In this document: piece by piece, positions 52,424 through 63,355 of the stretch
Layout: every line of letters starts with the position of its first letter
Position numbering within the stretch: the stretch's first letter is position 1
Assembly (NCBI RefSeq): GCF_014203015.1
Contig: NZ_JACHIB010000011.1
Location: forward strand, 1-64,000
Direction: 5' to 3'
Source of the DNA: Castellaniella defragrans
GTDB taxonomy: Bacteria; Pseudomonadota; Gammaproteobacteria; Burkholderiales; Burkholderiaceae_B
DNA: 64,000 nt
Position numbers and translations under genes: made by a program
The notes under the pieces: generated by a model
Database searches by the model: none
Seen by the model: only the letters and a program-made list of their open reading frames with translations
What the model was told of the DNA's origin: nothing

Positions 52424-53068
52424 TCAGGGCTGCCAGCGGGTGAAGTTGCGGTACATCCGCAGCCCGGGAGCTGCGCTCTTTTCTGGGTGGAACTGTACGG
52501 CAAAAATATTGCCGTCTGCAATGGCGCAGCAGAACGGCAGGCCGTGGTGGCTGATGCCGGCCGTGAGCGCCGGGTCGGCGGGTTCGGCGTAGTAGCTGTG
52601 GACGAAGTAGAACGGCGTGTCCTGGGCGATGCCTTCCCAGAGCGGGTGGGCGCGGGTCTGGGTGACGGCGTTCCAGCCCATGTGGGGGACTTTCAGCCGC
52701 GCGCCGCCGTCGACGGCGTGATCGAAGGCCGGCCCCTGGAAGCGGCGCACGCGCCCGGCGAACAGGCCCAGGCCGGGGGTGTCGCCCTCGTCGCTCGCCT
52801 CGAACAGCATCTGCTCGCCCACGCACACGCCCAGCAGCGGCTTTTCGCGCGCGGCCCGCAGCACCGCCTCGCGCAGGCCGGAGGTGTCCAGCGTGCGCAT
52901 GCAGTCGGGCATGGCGCCCTGGCCGGGGAACACGACGCGGTCGGCGGCGTGGATCGCCCCGGCGTCGCGCGCGATGCGGATGTCGTGGTCGGGGGCGGCG
53001 GCTTGCAGGGCGCGGGCGACGGAATGGAAGTTGCCCATGCCGTAGTCGACGATGGCGATGCGGGTCAC
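52424..53068 (-). CDS. hisH: Imidazole glycerol phosphate synthase, glutamine amidotransferase subunit
   Basis: 214 aa from the GTG at 53068 ([17 protein letters not shown]), set by the family N-terminus; no strong ribosome binding site is visible. Class I amidotransferase: nucleophile Cys in [13 protein letters not shown], and the His/Glu pair in [10 protein letters not shown]. The usual GICLGMQ reads GVCVGEQ here. Supplies ammonia to HisF. Confidence 0.93.
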   Translation of the reverse strand: MTRIAIVDYGMGNFHSVARALQAAAPDHDIRIARDAGAIHAADRVVFPGQGAMPDCMRTLDTSGLREAVLRAAREKPLLGVCVGEQMLFEASDEGDTPGLGLFAGRVRRFQGPAFDHAVDGGARLKVPHMGWNAVTQTRAHPLWEGIAQDTPFYFVHSYYAEPADPALTAGISHHGLPFCCAIADGNIFAVQFHPEKSAAPGLRMYRNFTRWQP

Positions 53069-53141
53069 GATGCGGGAGTCCTGGGACGGTCTATGAGTCT
53101 GCGACGGGTCTGTGGTGCCGGGAGCGGGGCTGCGGCGCGCC

Positions 53142-53729
53142 CTACAGCGAGCCCTTGGTCGAGGGGATGGCGCCGCCGGCGCGCGGATCGACCTCGGTGG
53201 CCATGCGCAGCGCCCGGCCGAAGGCCTTGAAGATGGTCTCGCACTGGTGGTGGGCGTTTTCCCCGCGCAGGTTGTCGATGTGCACGGTCGCCAGGGCGTG
53301 GTTGACGAAGCCCTGGAAGAATTCGCGCGCCAGGTCGACGTCGAACGCGCCGATGCGCGCCCGGGCGTAGTCCACGTGATAGAACAGGCCGGGGCGGCCG
53401 GACAGGTCCACCACCACGCGCGACAGGGATTCGTCCAGCGGCACGTAGGCGTGGCCGTAGCGGCGCAGGCCGGCCTTGTCGCCCGCGGCGGCGGCGAAGG
53501 CCTGGCCCAGGGTGATGCCGACGTCCTCGACGCTGTGGTGGTCGTCGATGTGGGTGTCGCCATCACAGTGGATGTCCAGGTCGAACAGGCCGTGGCGGGC
53601 GATCTGGTCCAGCATGTGGTCCAGGAAGGGCACGCCGGTGTTCAGCGTGCGCGTACCGGTGCCGTCCAGATTGAGGCTGACGCGGATGCGGGTTTCCTGG
53701 GTGTTGCGTTCGATGGTGGCGGTGCGCAT
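53142..53729 (-). CDS. hisB: Imidazoleglycerol-phosphate dehydratase
   Basis: 195 aa, monofunctional (no phosphatase domain). Manganese-binding motifs [18 protein letters not shown] near residue 65 and [18 protein letters not shown] near residue 165. Sixth step of histidine synthesis. Separated from hisD by only 62 bp, so no hisC lies between them. Confidence 0.96.
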   Translation of the reverse strand: MRTATIERNTQETRIRVSLNLDGTGTRTLNTGVPFLDHMLDQIARHGLFDLDIHCDGDTHIDDHHSVEDVGITLGQAFAAAAGDKAGLRRYGHAYVPLDESLSRVVVDLSGRPGLFYHVDYARARIGAFDVDLAREFFQGFVNHALATVHIDNLRGENAHHQCETIFKAFGRALRMATEVDPRAGGAIPSTKGSL

Positions 53730-53791
53730 GGGCGAAGGGCGGGTCTTTCGGAGTGGAGGCGCGCGGCCCCGCCGGGGCCGCGCGGGCGGAT

Positions 53792-55099
53792 TCAGGGCTG
53801 GGGATCCAGGCGCAGCGAGGCGCTGGCGGCGTGGGCGTGCAGGCCCTCGCCCGTGGCCAGGGTGGCGGCGATGCGGCCCAGGGTCTGGGCGCCGGCCTGC
53901 GAGACCTGGATCAGGCTGCTGCGCTTCTGGAAATCATACACGCCCAGCGGCGAGGAGAAGCGCGCGGTGCGCGCGGTGGGCAGGACGTGGTTCGGCCCGG
54001 CGCAGTAGTCGCCCAGGGATTCGGAGCTGTAGGCCCCGAGGAAGATCGCGCCGGCGTGGCGCACCAGGGGCAGCAGGGCCTGCGGATCGCGCACGGAGAG
54101 CTCCAGGTGTTCCGGCGCGATGCGGTTGACGATGTCACAGGCCTGTTCGAGGCTGCCGGTGCGGATCAGGGCGCCGCGGTTGGCCAGGCTGACGCGCAGG
54201 ATGTCGGCGCGCGGCTGGGCCGGCAGCAGGCGTTCGATGGCGGCCTGGACGGCGTCCAGGTAGCCGCCGTCCGGGCACAGCAGGATGGCCTGGGCCAGTT
54301 CGTCGTGCTCGGCCTGGGAGAACAGGTCGATGGCGAGCCATTCGGCCGGCGTGGAGCCGTCGGCCACGATCAGGATTTCGGAGGGGCCGGCGATCATGTC
54401 GATGCCCACCGTGCCGAACACGCGGCGCTTGGCCGCCGCGACGTAGGCGTTGCCCGGCCCGACGATCTTGTCCACGGCGGGCAGCGTGCGCGTGCCGTAG
54501 GCCAGGCCGCCCACGGCCTGGGCCCCGCCGATGGCGAACACGCGGTCCGCCCCGCCCAGGGCGGCGGCGGCCAGCACCATGGGGTTGCGCGCGCCGCCGG
54601 GCGTGGGCGTGACCATGATGAGTTCGGGCACGCCGGCGACCTTGGCCGGGATGGCGTTCATCAGCACCGAGGACGGGTAGGCGGCCTTGCCGCCCGGCAC
54701 GTACAGGCCGACGCGGTCCAGCGGGGTGACCTGCTGGCCCAGCACCGTGCCGTCGGGTTCGGTGTAGGTCCAGGTCTCGGCGCGCTGGTGCTCGTGGTAG
54801 CGGCGCACGCGGTCGGCGGCGGCTTCCAGCGCCGCGCGCTGGTCGGCGGGCAGGCCGTCCAGGGCCGCCTGCCAGTCGGCGCGGGGGATTTCCAGCGCCT
54901 CCAGGCGATCGGCCCGGACGTGGTCGAAGCGCGCCGTGTAGTCCAGGATGGCCGCGTCGCCGCGCGTGCGCACGTCGTGCAGGATGTCGCGCACGGCGGT
55001 CTCGATGGCCTCGTCCTGGGACGCGTCGTAGGCCAGCAGCCGGGTCAGGGCCGCGTCGAACTCGGGGGAACGGGCATCCAGGCGGTGAATCAGGGACAT
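53792..55099 (-). CDS. hisD: Histidinol dehydrogenase
   Basis: 435 aa. Seen: the nucleotide and substrate segments [64 protein letters not shown] (zinc ligands) and [17 protein letters not shown]. Oxidises histidinol to histidine with two NAD+. The 163-bp gap to hisG contains no ORF I can support. Confidence 0.97.
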   Translation of the reverse strand: MSLIHRLDARSPEFDAALTRLLAYDASQDEAIETAVRDILHDVRTRGDAAILDYTARFDHVRADRLEALEIPRADWQAALDGLPADQRAALEAAADRVRRYHEHQRAETWTYTEPDGTVLGQQVTPLDRVGLYVPGGKAAYPSSVLMNAIPAKVAGVPELIMVTPTPGGARNPMVLAAAALGGADRVFAIGGAQAVGGLAYGTRTLPAVDKIVGPGNAYVAAAKRRVFGTVGIDMIAGPSEILIVADGSTPAEWLAIDLFSQAEHDELAQAILLCPDGGYLDAVQAAIERLLPAQPRADILRVSLANRGALIRTGSLEQACDIVNRIAPEHLELSVRDPQALLPLVRHAGAIFLGAYSSESLGDYCAGPNHVLPTARTARFSSPLGVYDFQKRSSLIQVSQAGAQTLGRIAATLATGEGLHAHAASASLRLDPQP

Positions 55100-55262
55100 G
55101 ATGGAAATCGGGTCGGAATCGGGGGGCGGAAAGCGGGGCGGCGCGCGGCCGCGCCGCGCGCGGGCCGTTCGCGGCGGCCGCGACGGGTCTATCTTAGCCG
55201 GAATTCCCGCCGTCCGAGCGGGCGGCGGCCGCGGGCGGCGGTGGCGCGGGCCCCGGCGGCCT

Positions 55263-55928
55263 TCAGGCCATCGCGGCCGAGGCCCGGCCGAAGGCGTCCA
55301 GGAAGGGCTGCAGGCGCTCGCCCTTCATCTTGAGCGCGGCCTGGTTGACGATCAGGCGCGAGGAGATCTGGCGGATTTCCTCGACCTCGACCAGGCGGTT
55401 GGCGCGCAGCGTGCCGCCCGAGGACACCAGGTCCACGATGGCGTCGGCCAGGCCCACCAGCGGAGCCAGCTCCATCGAGCCGTAGAGCTTGATGATGTCC
55501 ACGTGCACGCCCTTGGCGGCGAAGTGCTCGCGCGCGGCGCGCACGTACTTGGTGGCGATGCGCAGGCGCGAGCCCTGGCGCACGGCGGCCTGGTAGTCGA
55601 AGCCTTCGGGCGCGGCCACGCACAGGCGGCAGCGGGCGATGTTCAGGTCGATGGGCTGGTACAGCCCGCCGGGGTGCTGCGCCATGTGCTCGTGCAGCAC
55701 GTCCTTGCCGGCGATGCCGAAGTCGGCCGCGCCGTACTGGACGTAGGTGGGCACGTCCGAGGCGCGCACGATGATGATGCGCAGCGCGTCCGAGTCGGTG
55801 GGCAGGATCAGCTTGCGCGAGGATTCCGGGTTTTCCGGCACGCCCACGCCGGCGGCGGCCAGCAGCGGCAGGGTCTCTTCAAAGATGCGGCCTTTGGACA
55901 GGGCCAGGGTGAGGGGGGGAAGGGCCAT
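55263..55928 (-). CDS. hisG: ATP phosphoribosyltransferase, short form
   Basis: 221 aa; lacks the C-terminal regulatory domain, so it is the HisG-S type that needs HisZ (not in this window). Seen: [38 protein letters not shown] and [20 protein letters not shown], the PRPP-binding stretch. First committed step of histidine biosynthesis and first gene of the his set, 30 bp after murA. Confidence 0.95.
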   Translation of the reverse strand: MALPPLTLALSKGRIFEETLPLLAAAGVGVPENPESSRKLILPTDSDALRIIIVRASDVPTYVQYGAADFGIAGKDVLHEHMAQHPGGLYQPIDLNIARCRLCVAAPEGFDYQAAVRQGSRLRIATKYVRAAREHFAAKGVHVDIIKLYGSMELAPLVGLADAIVDLVSSGGTLRANRLVEVEEIRQISSRLIVNQAALKMKGERLQPFLDAFGRASAAMA

Positions 55929-55958
55929 GTGGAGCCTGTCGCCTAATTGATTGGGTGC

Positions 55959-57204
<1,246 letters not shown>

Positions 57205-57212
<8 letters not shown>

Positions 57213-57456
57213 TGCTCTTGGCGGCCTCGTATTCGGCGGGCGTGAGGGTGCGCATCGACAGGGCGTGGATTTCCGCGCGCATGCGTTCGCCCAGCGCCTG
57301 GTAGACCGCCTGGTGGCGCGCCAGCGTGCGCTTGCCCTCGAAGACGGGGCTGACGATCAGGGCCTCGAAGTGGGCGCCGTCGCCGTAGACTTCGAGGTGC
57401 TCGCAGGGGAGGTTGTCGGCGATGTACTGGCGGACGTGGTCGGGGGTGGGAGACAT
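57205..57456 (-). CDS. BolA/IbaG-family protein
   Basis: 83 aa. BolA fold: [40 protein letters not shown] and [20 protein letters not shown], with conserved Cys17 and His65-region ligands for Fe-S binding with glutaredoxin. Its place next to murA matches E. coli ibaG. Overlaps murA and lies 3 bp after the permease gene. Confidence 0.9.
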
Positions 57457-57459
57457 GGG

Positions 57460-58251
57460 TCAGCTCCGTAGTTTGTAGCCGCGCGCCAGCAGGCGCAGGG
57501 CGAACAGGCTCAGGGCCACGGCGACGGCCAGCACGATGGCCAGGCCGCGCCAGGGGGAAACGTCGGACGCCGCGAAGAATCCGTAGCGGAAGCCGTCGAT
57601 CATGTAGAACACCGGATTCCAGCGCGAGACGGCCTGCCAGAAGGGCGGCAGGCTGTGGATCGAGTAGAACACGCCCGACAGGAAGGTGGCGGGCACGATC
57701 AGGAAGTTCTGGAAGGCCGCCAGCTGGTCGAATTTTTCCGACCAGAGGCCCGCGACCAGCCCCAGCACGCCCAGGATCCAGCAGGACAGCACCGCGAAGG
57801 CCAGCAGCCACAGCGGCGCCGCGACCGGCAGGCGCACGAAGAACAGCGCCACCAGCCAGACACAGGCGCCCACGGACAGGCCGCGCGCCACCGCCGCCAG
57901 GATGTAGGCGGCGAAGATCTGGCGGTGGGAGAAGGGCGGCAGCAGCACGAAGATCAGGTTGCCGGTGATGCGGCTCTGGATCAGGGACGAGGACGGATTG
58001 GCGAAGCTGTTCTGCAGCATGCTCATCATCATCAGCCCGGGGATGAGGAAGGCGGTGTAGGAGATCGTGCCGTACACCTGCACGCGGTCCTCCAGCACGT
58101 GGGAGAAGATCAGCAGGTACAGCAGCGCCGTCACCACCGGGGCGGCGATGGTCTGCAGGCCGACCTTCCAGAAGCGCATCAGCTCCTTGTGCAGCAGGGT
58201 CGGGAAGCCCGAGCCCATCTCGGGGCGGGCCTGGGAGACGGGGCGGATCAC
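57460..58251 (-). CDS. ABC-2 type exporter permease
   Basis: 263 aa from the GTG at 58251, which has GGAGG 7 nt upstream and overlaps the ATPase stop. Six predicted helices; seen: HKELMRFWKVGLQTIAAPVV, PGLMMMSMLQNSFANPSSSL, LSGVFYSIHSLPPFWQAVSR and NPVFYMIDGFRYGF, the YadH-type pattern. An in-frame ATG at 58218 is the alternative start. Substrate unknown; sits between Mla and murA genes, so an envelope lipid or glycan role is possible. Confidence 0.88.
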   Translation of the reverse strand: MIRPVSQARPEMGSGFPTLLHKELMRFWKVGLQTIAAPVVTALLYLLIFSHVLEDRVQVYGTISYTAFLIPGLMMMSMLQNSFANPSSSLIQSRITGNLIFVLLPPFSHRQIFAAYILAAVARGLSVGACVWLVALFFVRLPVAAPLWLLAFAVLSCWILGVLGLVAGLWSEKFDQLAAFQNFLIVPATFLSGVFYSIHSLPPFWQAVSRWNPVFYMIDGFRYGFFAASDVSPWRGLAIVLAVAVALSLFALRLLARGYKLRS

Positions 58252-59039
58252 AGCTCGGCCTCCAGCACGGAATCGTCGTGCATGATGCGCACGAAGGCGT
58301 CTTCCAGGTCGGCGCCGCCGACCCGCGCCATCAGGGCCTGAGTGGTGTCCAGCGCCACGATCTGGCCGGATTTCAGCATCGCCACGCGCCCGCACAGGGA
58401 TTCGGCTTCTTCCAGGTAGTGGGTGGTGAGCAGGATCGTGTGGCCGGCCTGGTTCAGGCGCGTGATGAAGTCCCACAGCGTGCGCCGCAGGTCCACGTCC
58501 ACCCCGGCGGTGGGCTCGTCCAGGATGATCACGGGCGGGCGGTGCACCAGGGCCTGCGCCACCAGCACGCGGCGCTTCATCCCGCCCGAGAGCTCGCGCA
58601 TGTTGGCCTCGGCCTTGTCCAGCAGCCCCAGGTTGTCCAGGATCTCGTCGATCCAGTCGTCGTTGTCGCGCAGGCCGAAATACCCCGACTGCAGCCGCAG
58701 CGTCTCGCGCACGGTGAAGAAGGGGTCGTAGACGATTTCCTGGGGCACGACGCCCAGCGACTGGCGCGCGCGGCGGAAGTCGCTCACCACGTCGTAGCCG
58801 CAGACCCGCGCGCTGCCCTCGGTGGCGCGGGACAGCCCGGCCAGGATGGAGATCAGCGAGGTCTTGCCTGCGCCGTTGGGGCCCAGCAGGCCGAAGAATT
58901 CGCCGTGCTCGACCGTCAGGCTGACGTCGCGCAGGGCCTGGAAGCCCTCGGGCGCGGGGCGGCCGCTCAGGCGGTCGCGCCAGGATCGCTGGCGCGGGGC
59001 GTAGATTTTGGAGACGTGTTGCAGATCGAGAGCGGGCAT
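58248..59039 (-). CDS. ABC-2 type exporter ATPase
   Basis: 263 aa from the ATG at 59039 (MPALDLQHVSKIYAPRQ). A longer start at 59072 is possible, but a minus-strand TATAAT (59083-59078) lies immediately before it. Walker A GLLGPNGAGKTSLI, signature ELSGGMKRRVLVAQAL, Walker B VIILDEPTAGVD and the H-loop TTHYLEEAE. YadG-type partner of the permease; stop overlaps the permease GTG. Confidence 0.88.
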   Translation of the reverse strand: MPALDLQHVSKIYAPRQRSWRDRLSGRPAPEGFQALRDVSLTVEHGEFFGLLGPNGAGKTSLISILAGLSRATEGSARVCGYDVVSDFRRARQSLGVVPQEIVYDPFFTVRETLRLQSGYFGLRDNDDWIDEILDNLGLLDKAEANMRELSGGMKRRVLVAQALVHRPPVIILDEPTAGVDVDLRRTLWDFITRLNQAGHTILLTTHYLEEAESLCGRVAMLKSGQIVALDTTQALMARVGGADLEDAFVRIMHDDSVLEAEL

Positions 59040-59077
59040 GAGCGGGCGATGCGCCACTGAAGTGGGCGCCATCGGAC

Positions 59078-59083
59078 ATTATA
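59078..59083 (-). promoter_or_regulatory. -10 element upstream of the ABC exporter-bolA-murA-his set
   Basis: Consensus TATAAT on the minus strand; no good -35 lies 17 bp upstream. It would place the transcription start about 30 nt before the ATG at 59039. May start a unit separate from mla. Confidence 0.4.
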
Positions 59084-59292
59084 AGCGGTCGGGGGGATAG
59101 GACTGCCCGGCCCTTCCTCGTCCGGGTGGGCGGCGGGCAAACTCGGCCTGCGGCCTCAGACAGTGCCCGCCGAATTCCCCCACTTTCCCTTCGGAAGCCG
59201 CCGGCGCCTCACGCGCTTGCCCCGCCTCCCACGCCGCTCCCGGGACCGGATTTGCAGTTCGCGGAGGGGGGCGGGAGGGGAGGAGAGCCGCG

Positions 59293-59940
59293 TCACTGCT
59301 TCGCGTTCAGCGCCTTGATCAGCCCGTCGATCCCGTTGCTGCCGATTTCGGCGGCGAACTGGTTGCGGTAGTTCTGGATCAGCCAGATGCCTTCGACGTT
59401 CAGGTCGTAGACCTTCCAGCCCGCGTCCGTGCGTTCCAGCCGGTAGTCCACCCCGATCGCCGGGCTGTTCGGCTGTGAGATCGTCGTGCGCACCACCGCG
59501 TCGTCGGCCTTCGGGTCGCCGCGGAACGGCAGCACCGAGATCGTCGTGCCCGCGGTCACCCGCGTGAACGCCCCGCTGTAGGTGCGGATCAGCGTTCCCG
59601 TGAACGCCTGCACCAGCGACTGCTGCTGGGCCGCCGAGGCCTGGCGCCAGTAGCGTCCGGCCGCCAGGCGGGTGGTCTTGTTCATGTCCACGTACGGCAG
59701 CGCGTAGCGGCGCACCAGGGCCGCGATGTGGGTCGGCTCGCCGCGCAGCGCCTGCGGGTCGGCCTTCACCGCGTCCAGCATGTTGTTCGCCACGGCTTCG
59801 AGGAAGTCGTTCGGCGCGGCCTTGGGGTCGGGGATGCGCTCGGCCGCGCCGGCGGATGCGGCGGACAGGACCAGCGCGGCGCCCAGCAGGCACAGGCCGC
59901 CCGCCCGGCGCAGGACGTGCAGGAAAGAAGGAAAATTCAT
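59293..59940 (-). CDS. mlaC: Phospholipid-binding periplasmic protein MlaC
   Basis: 215 aa. Signal peptide ending about SAASAGAAE, then the Tol_Tol_Ttg2 fold: ADPQALRGEPTHIAALVRRY, GRYWRQASAAQQQSLVQAFT and GWKVYDLNVEGIWLIQNYRN. Carries phospholipid between outer-membrane MlaA and inner-membrane MlaFED. Between MlaA and the ABC exporter; the 209-bp stretch after it (to 59084) has no room for a full MlaB gene. Confidence 0.92.
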   Translation of the reverse strand: MNFPSFLHVLRRAGGLCLLGAALVLSAASAGAAERIPDPKAAPNDFLEAVANNMLDAVKADPQALRGEPTHIAALVRRYALPYVDMNKTTRLAAGRYWRQASAAQQQSLVQAFTGTLIRTYSGAFTRVTAGTTISVLPFRGDPKADDAVVRTTISQPNSPAIGVDYRLERTDAGWKVYDLNVEGIWLIQNYRNQFAAEIGSNGIDGLIKALNAKQ

Positions 59941-60019
59941 CGTCGTCTCCGTGTGGCGTCCGCCCGGGCGGGGCGGACGGTTCGGTGCCCGGGCCGGACG
60001 CGGCCCCGGGCGAGCGGTT

Positions 60020-60859
60020 TCATTGCGCGGGTGTTGCGTCCGGATCCTCGTAGACCGGCAGGCCCTGGTCGGCGGGTGCCGGCACGTGTTCCAGGGACTC
60101 CTCGGTGGAGGCGCGGCTGCCCTGCTGGCGGCTGTCCAGCATGGCCTTGCGGCGCTGCAGGTAGGCGTCGCGGATGAAGCTGTACTTGTCGAGCGCGATC
60201 TGGTCCACCAGGCGGTCGGCTTCCAGCAGGCTGGCGCGCGTGTCCACGATGTACAGGCCCAGCAGCGAATTGCGCACCGGCACGTTGTCGATGGCGAACA
60301 CCGCGCTGGTGGGCGAGACCGGCGAAGCCAGGGACGCGGCGAAGGCCGCGCTGTCGCGCACCGTGCTGGGGCCGAGGAAAGGCATCACGAAGTACGGCCC
60401 CTGGCCCAGGCCCCAGACGCCCAGCGTCATGCCGAGGTCGTTGGGGATCCTGCGCGCTCCGTGCATCGAAGCGACGTCGATGCAGCCGCCCAGGCCCGCG
60501 GTGGAATTGAACAGCACCCGGCCGAACGTGTCCACGAAATCGCGGCCGCGCCCCTGCAGCAGGCTGTTGACGCCCGACCACACGTCGGCCAGGTTGCCGA
60601 AGATGTTGTGGATGCAGGTGCGCACCGGCCGCGGGGTGACGGTCTCGTAGCCCGTGGCGATGGGCTTGAGCACGGCGCGGTCCACGGTGTCGTTGAAGCG
60701 GTACATGCCGCGGTTGTAGGATTCCCAGGGGTCGTTGGGCGAGGGATTGGGCACCTGGGCGCAGCCGGCCATCAGGGCGGCCGCCGCCAGGGCCAGACCC
60801 GCGCGGGCCGTCGGACGGCGGAAGTGGGGCGCGGCCGGCGTCGGGGCGGAGGGGTTCAT
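60020..60859 (-). CDS. mlaA: Outer-membrane lipoprotein MlaA (VacJ)
   Basis: 279 aa. Lipobox LMAGC at about residue 33, then PNDPWESYNRGMYRFNDTVD, RVLFNSTAGLGGCIDVAS and GLGQGPYFVMPFLGPSTVRD. MlaA removes mislocalised phospholipids from the outer leaflet. A disordered tail of about 45 residues follows. Encoded inside the mla cluster (between mlaD and mlaC), unlike E. coli where it is elsewhere. Confidence 0.93.
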   Translation of the reverse strand: MNPSAPTPAAPHFRRPTARAGLALAAAALMAGCAQVPNPSPNDPWESYNRGMYRFNDTVDRAVLKPIATGYETVTPRPVRTCIHNIFGNLADVWSGVNSLLQGRGRDFVDTFGRVLFNSTAGLGGCIDVASMHGARRIPNDLGMTLGVWGLGQGPYFVMPFLGPSTVRDSAAFAASLASPVSPTSAVFAIDNVPVRNSLLGLYIVDTRASLLEADRLVDQIALDKYSFIRDAYLQRRKAMLDSRQQGSRASTEESLEHVPAPADQGLPVYEDPDATPAQ

Positions 60860-61016
60860 GTCGTGTCTCGTGGAATCGGGATCGGGGCGGCGTGGACGTG
60901 CCGCGGGGTTTTTCGGCGTGATGCGGAACGGATGCGCAACGGTACGGTGCGAAAGCGCCGCGTACGGATGCCGCGTAGGGTGTGTAAATGCGTATTGTAA
61001 GTGTAAAGGAAGCCGG

Positions 61017-61544
61017 TCAACGGGCGGGGGCGGGCGCGGCCGCGCCTGCGGCGTCCGGGCCGGCCGCCGGGCCTTTCGCCGCCGAGCCTTCCTTTTCGGC
61101 CGAGCTGTACAGGAACTTGCTGATCAGGTCCTCCAGCACCACCGCGGACTGGGTGAATTCGATCGTGCCGCCGTCGGCCAGGTTCTGGTCGTCGCCCCCC
61201 GGGGTCAGGCCGATGTACTGCTCGCCCAGCAGGCCCGAGGTCAGGATCGAGGCCGAGGAGTCCTTGGGGAAGGCGTAGGGCTGTTCCAGCGACAGCGTGA
61301 CCGTGGCCTGGAAGCGCTGGTTGTCGAAGCCGATCTGCGCGACCCGCCCGACCACCACGCCGCTGCTCTTCACCGGCGCGCGGACCTTCAGCCCGCCGAC
61401 GTTGTCGAAATGGGCGTGCACCTGGTAGGTGGGGGCGAAGGAAAAGGAGCTCATGTTGCCGGCGCGCAGCGCCAGGAACGCCAGGGCGACCAGGCCCAGC
61501 AGGATGAACAGGCCTACCCAGAAATCGGTTTTTTCGCGTGTCAT
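61017..61544 (-). CDS. mlaD: Mla phospholipid transport substrate-binding protein MlaD
   Basis: 175 aa from the ATG at 61544 (MTREKTDFWVGLFILLGLVA); an upstream TTG is not used. One N-terminal membrane anchor, then an MCE domain: VHAHFDNVGGLKVRAPVKSS, LLGEQYIGLTPGG and GGTIEFTQSAVVLEDLISKF. Forms a hexameric ring on MlaE. Ala/Pro-rich C-terminal tail. Confidence 0.93.
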   Translation of the reverse strand: MTREKTDFWVGLFILLGLVALAFLALRAGNMSSFSFAPTYQVHAHFDNVGGLKVRAPVKSSGVVVGRVAQIGFDNQRFQATVTLSLEQPYAFPKDSSASILTSGLLGEQYIGLTPGGDDQNLADGGTIEFTQSAVVLEDLISKFLYSSAEKEGSAAKGPAAGPDAAGAAAPAPAR

Positions 61545-61583
61545 GAATTCGTTCCGCAGGTTTCGGTTGGCGAACAACGGGTT

Positions 61584-62372
61584 CTAGTGGGCGAACATCA
61601 GCGCCGTCAGCAGGAAATCCAGCCCCAGCACCGCCAGCGCGCCGCTGACCACGGTACGGGTGGTGGCGCGCGAGACGCCTTCGGGGGTGGCGCGCGCCGT
61701 CCAGCCCTGGTAGAGGGCGATCAGGGTCACGACGACGCCGAAGACCAGGCTCTTGATGACGCCGTTGAGCACGTCGTCGATGACGTCCACCCCGTCCTGC
61801 ATCTGCGACCAGAAGGCGCCCGGATCGATGCCGATCAGCATCACGCCCACGAACCAGCCGCCCAGGATGCCGACCATGGAAAAGACCGCCGCCAGGACCG
61901 GCATGGCGATCACCCCGCCCCAGAAGCGCGGCGCCAGGACCCGGCGGATCGGGTCCACGGCCATGACTTCCATGGCGGCGATCTGCTCGCCGGCCTTCAT
62001 CAGGCCGATCTCGGCCGTCAGCGACGTGCCGGCCCGCCCGGCGAACAGCAGCGCCGTGACCACCGGCCCCAGTTCGCGCGTCAGCGACAGGGCCACCAGC
62101 AGGCCCAGGGCTTCTTCCGAGCCGTAGCGGTTCAGCGTGTAGTAGCCCTGCAGGCCGAGCACGAAGCCCACGAACAGGCCCGAGACGCCGATGATCAGCA
62201 GGGAATGGTTGCCGATGAAATGGACCTGCTGGGCGGTCAGGCGCGGGCGGCGCAGCACCACGCCGCTGCGCGCCAGGATGGCCGCGAACAGGCGGGCGAA
62301 GGCGCCCAGGCCGGTGATCATGGTCATGAAGCCATGCCCCAGCGCGGCGATGCGGCTTGCGAGAACGCTCAT
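61584..62372 (-). CDS. mlaE: Mla phospholipid transport permease MlaE
   Basis: 262 aa. MlaE-type permease: VHFIGNHSLLIIGVSGLFVG, GPVVTALLFAGRAGTSLTAE and MKAGEQIAAMEVMAVDPIRR, ending in hydrophobic helices. Overlaps mlaF by 4 bp (ATGA). Confidence 0.95.
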   Translation of the reverse strand: MSVLASRIAALGHGFMTMITGLGAFARLFAAILARSGVVLRRPRLTAQQVHFIGNHSLLIIGVSGLFVGFVLGLQGYYTLNRYGSEEALGLLVALSLTRELGPVVTALLFAGRAGTSLTAEIGLMKAGEQIAAMEVMAVDPIRRVLAPRFWGGVIAMPVLAAVFSMVGILGGWFVGVMLIGIDPGAFWSQMQDGVDVIDDVLNGVIKSLVFGVVVTLIALYQGWTARATPEGVSRATTRTVVSGALAVLGLDFLLTALMFAH

Positions 62373-63190
62373 GAACCCCTCCGGGCGGCGAACCAGCGTT
62401 CAAAGGCCGGCGTCAGGGGATAGTGGAAGCCGATCGGGCCGTCGGGCCGGCCTTCCAGGAACTGCTGCAGGTATTCGTCCTGCGAGGCCGACAGTTCCGC
62501 CGGCGTGCCCTGGGCGATCAGCCGGCCCTGGCCGATGAGGTAGACCCGGTCCACGATCGCGAAGGATTTGGCGACGTCGTGCGTGATCAGGATCGAGGCG
62601 CAGTCGAGCTGGTCCGTCAGGCTGCGGATCAGCTGCGCCGTGATCCCCAGGGAAATCGGATCCAGCCCGGCGAAGGGCTCGTCGTAGAGGATGAGTTCGG
62701 GTTCCAGCACGATGGCGCGCGCCAGGGCCACGCGCCGCGCCATGCCGCCGGAGATTTCCGAGATCCGCAGATGCGCGGCGTGCCGCAGGCCGACGGCCTG
62801 GAGCTTGTCCAGCACCCGTTCCAGGATCTGCTGCTCGGAGATGCGGGTGTGCTCGCGCAGCGGGAAGGCCACGTTCTCGAAGACGTTCAGGTCGGTGAAC
62901 AGGGCGCCGCTCTGGAACAGCACGCCCATGCGCTGGCGCACGGCGCGCAGCGGCTCGCCTTCCAGGCTGGCCATGTCCTGGCCGAACACGCGGATCCGCC
63001 CGGCCTGCGCCCGCAGCTGGCCGGTCATGGCCCGCAGCAGCGTGGTCTTGCCCGAGCCCGAGCCGCCCATCATGGCCACCACCTGGCCCCGCATGGCCCG
63101 CAGGTCGATGCCGCGCAGCACGGTGAACTCGCCGTAGCCGAGCGAGACGTCATCGAAGGTGACAAGGGGATCGGAGGGGGTGTCGGTCAT
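62369..63190 (-). CDS. mlaF: Mla phospholipid transport ATPase MlaF
   Basis: 273 aa from the ATG at 63190 (MTDTPSDPLVTFDDVSLGYG); upstream in-frame codons look non-coding. Walker A MMGGSGSGKTTLL, signature EISGGMARRVALARAI, Walker B LILYDEPFAGLDPIS and ITHDVAKSF. First mla gene; 165 bp separate it from gltD, with no ORF seen there. Confidence 0.94.
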   Translation of the reverse strand: MTDTPSDPLVTFDDVSLGYGEFTVLRGIDLRAMRGQVVAMMGGSGSGKTTLLRAMTGQLRAQAGRIRVFGQDMASLEGEPLRAVRQRMGVLFQSGALFTDLNVFENVAFPLREHTRISEQQILERVLDKLQAVGLRHAAHLRISEISGGMARRVALARAIVLEPELILYDEPFAGLDPISLGITAQLIRSLTDQLDCASILITHDVAKSFAIVDRVYLIGQGRLIAQGTPAELSASQDEYLQQFLEGRPDGPIGFHYPLTPAFERWFAARRGS

Positions 63191-63355
63191 GGGAAGGGGC
63201 GGACGCCTGTCTGTCGTATGGATTGTACCCGGCTTGCCGCCGCGCACATCTCCCGGCGTCCCGGCAGGTTCGTCCGTCCCTCCGCAAGTCCGTCACGGCA
63301 CGCCCGCGCCCCGCGGGTCCGCCCTTCGCGGGTCCGTCCCGGCGGGGGCGGCGCC

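Noticed and set aside
52375-52521. TTG-started 49-residue extension of HisA
   Set aside because: The extension is not homologous to HisA and runs into hisH; the ATG at 52374 matches the family start.
59156-59893. 245-codon minus-strand ORF considered as an mlaB candidate
   Set aside because: Mostly a frame-shifted shadow of mlaC, rich in Arg/Gly/Pro, with no STAS pattern.
63191-63355. Third copy of the dispersed repeat near gltD
   Set aside because: The stretch has CGCGGGTCCG-like segments but not the core hairpin or the conserved right part, so similarity is at the level of general GC-richness.
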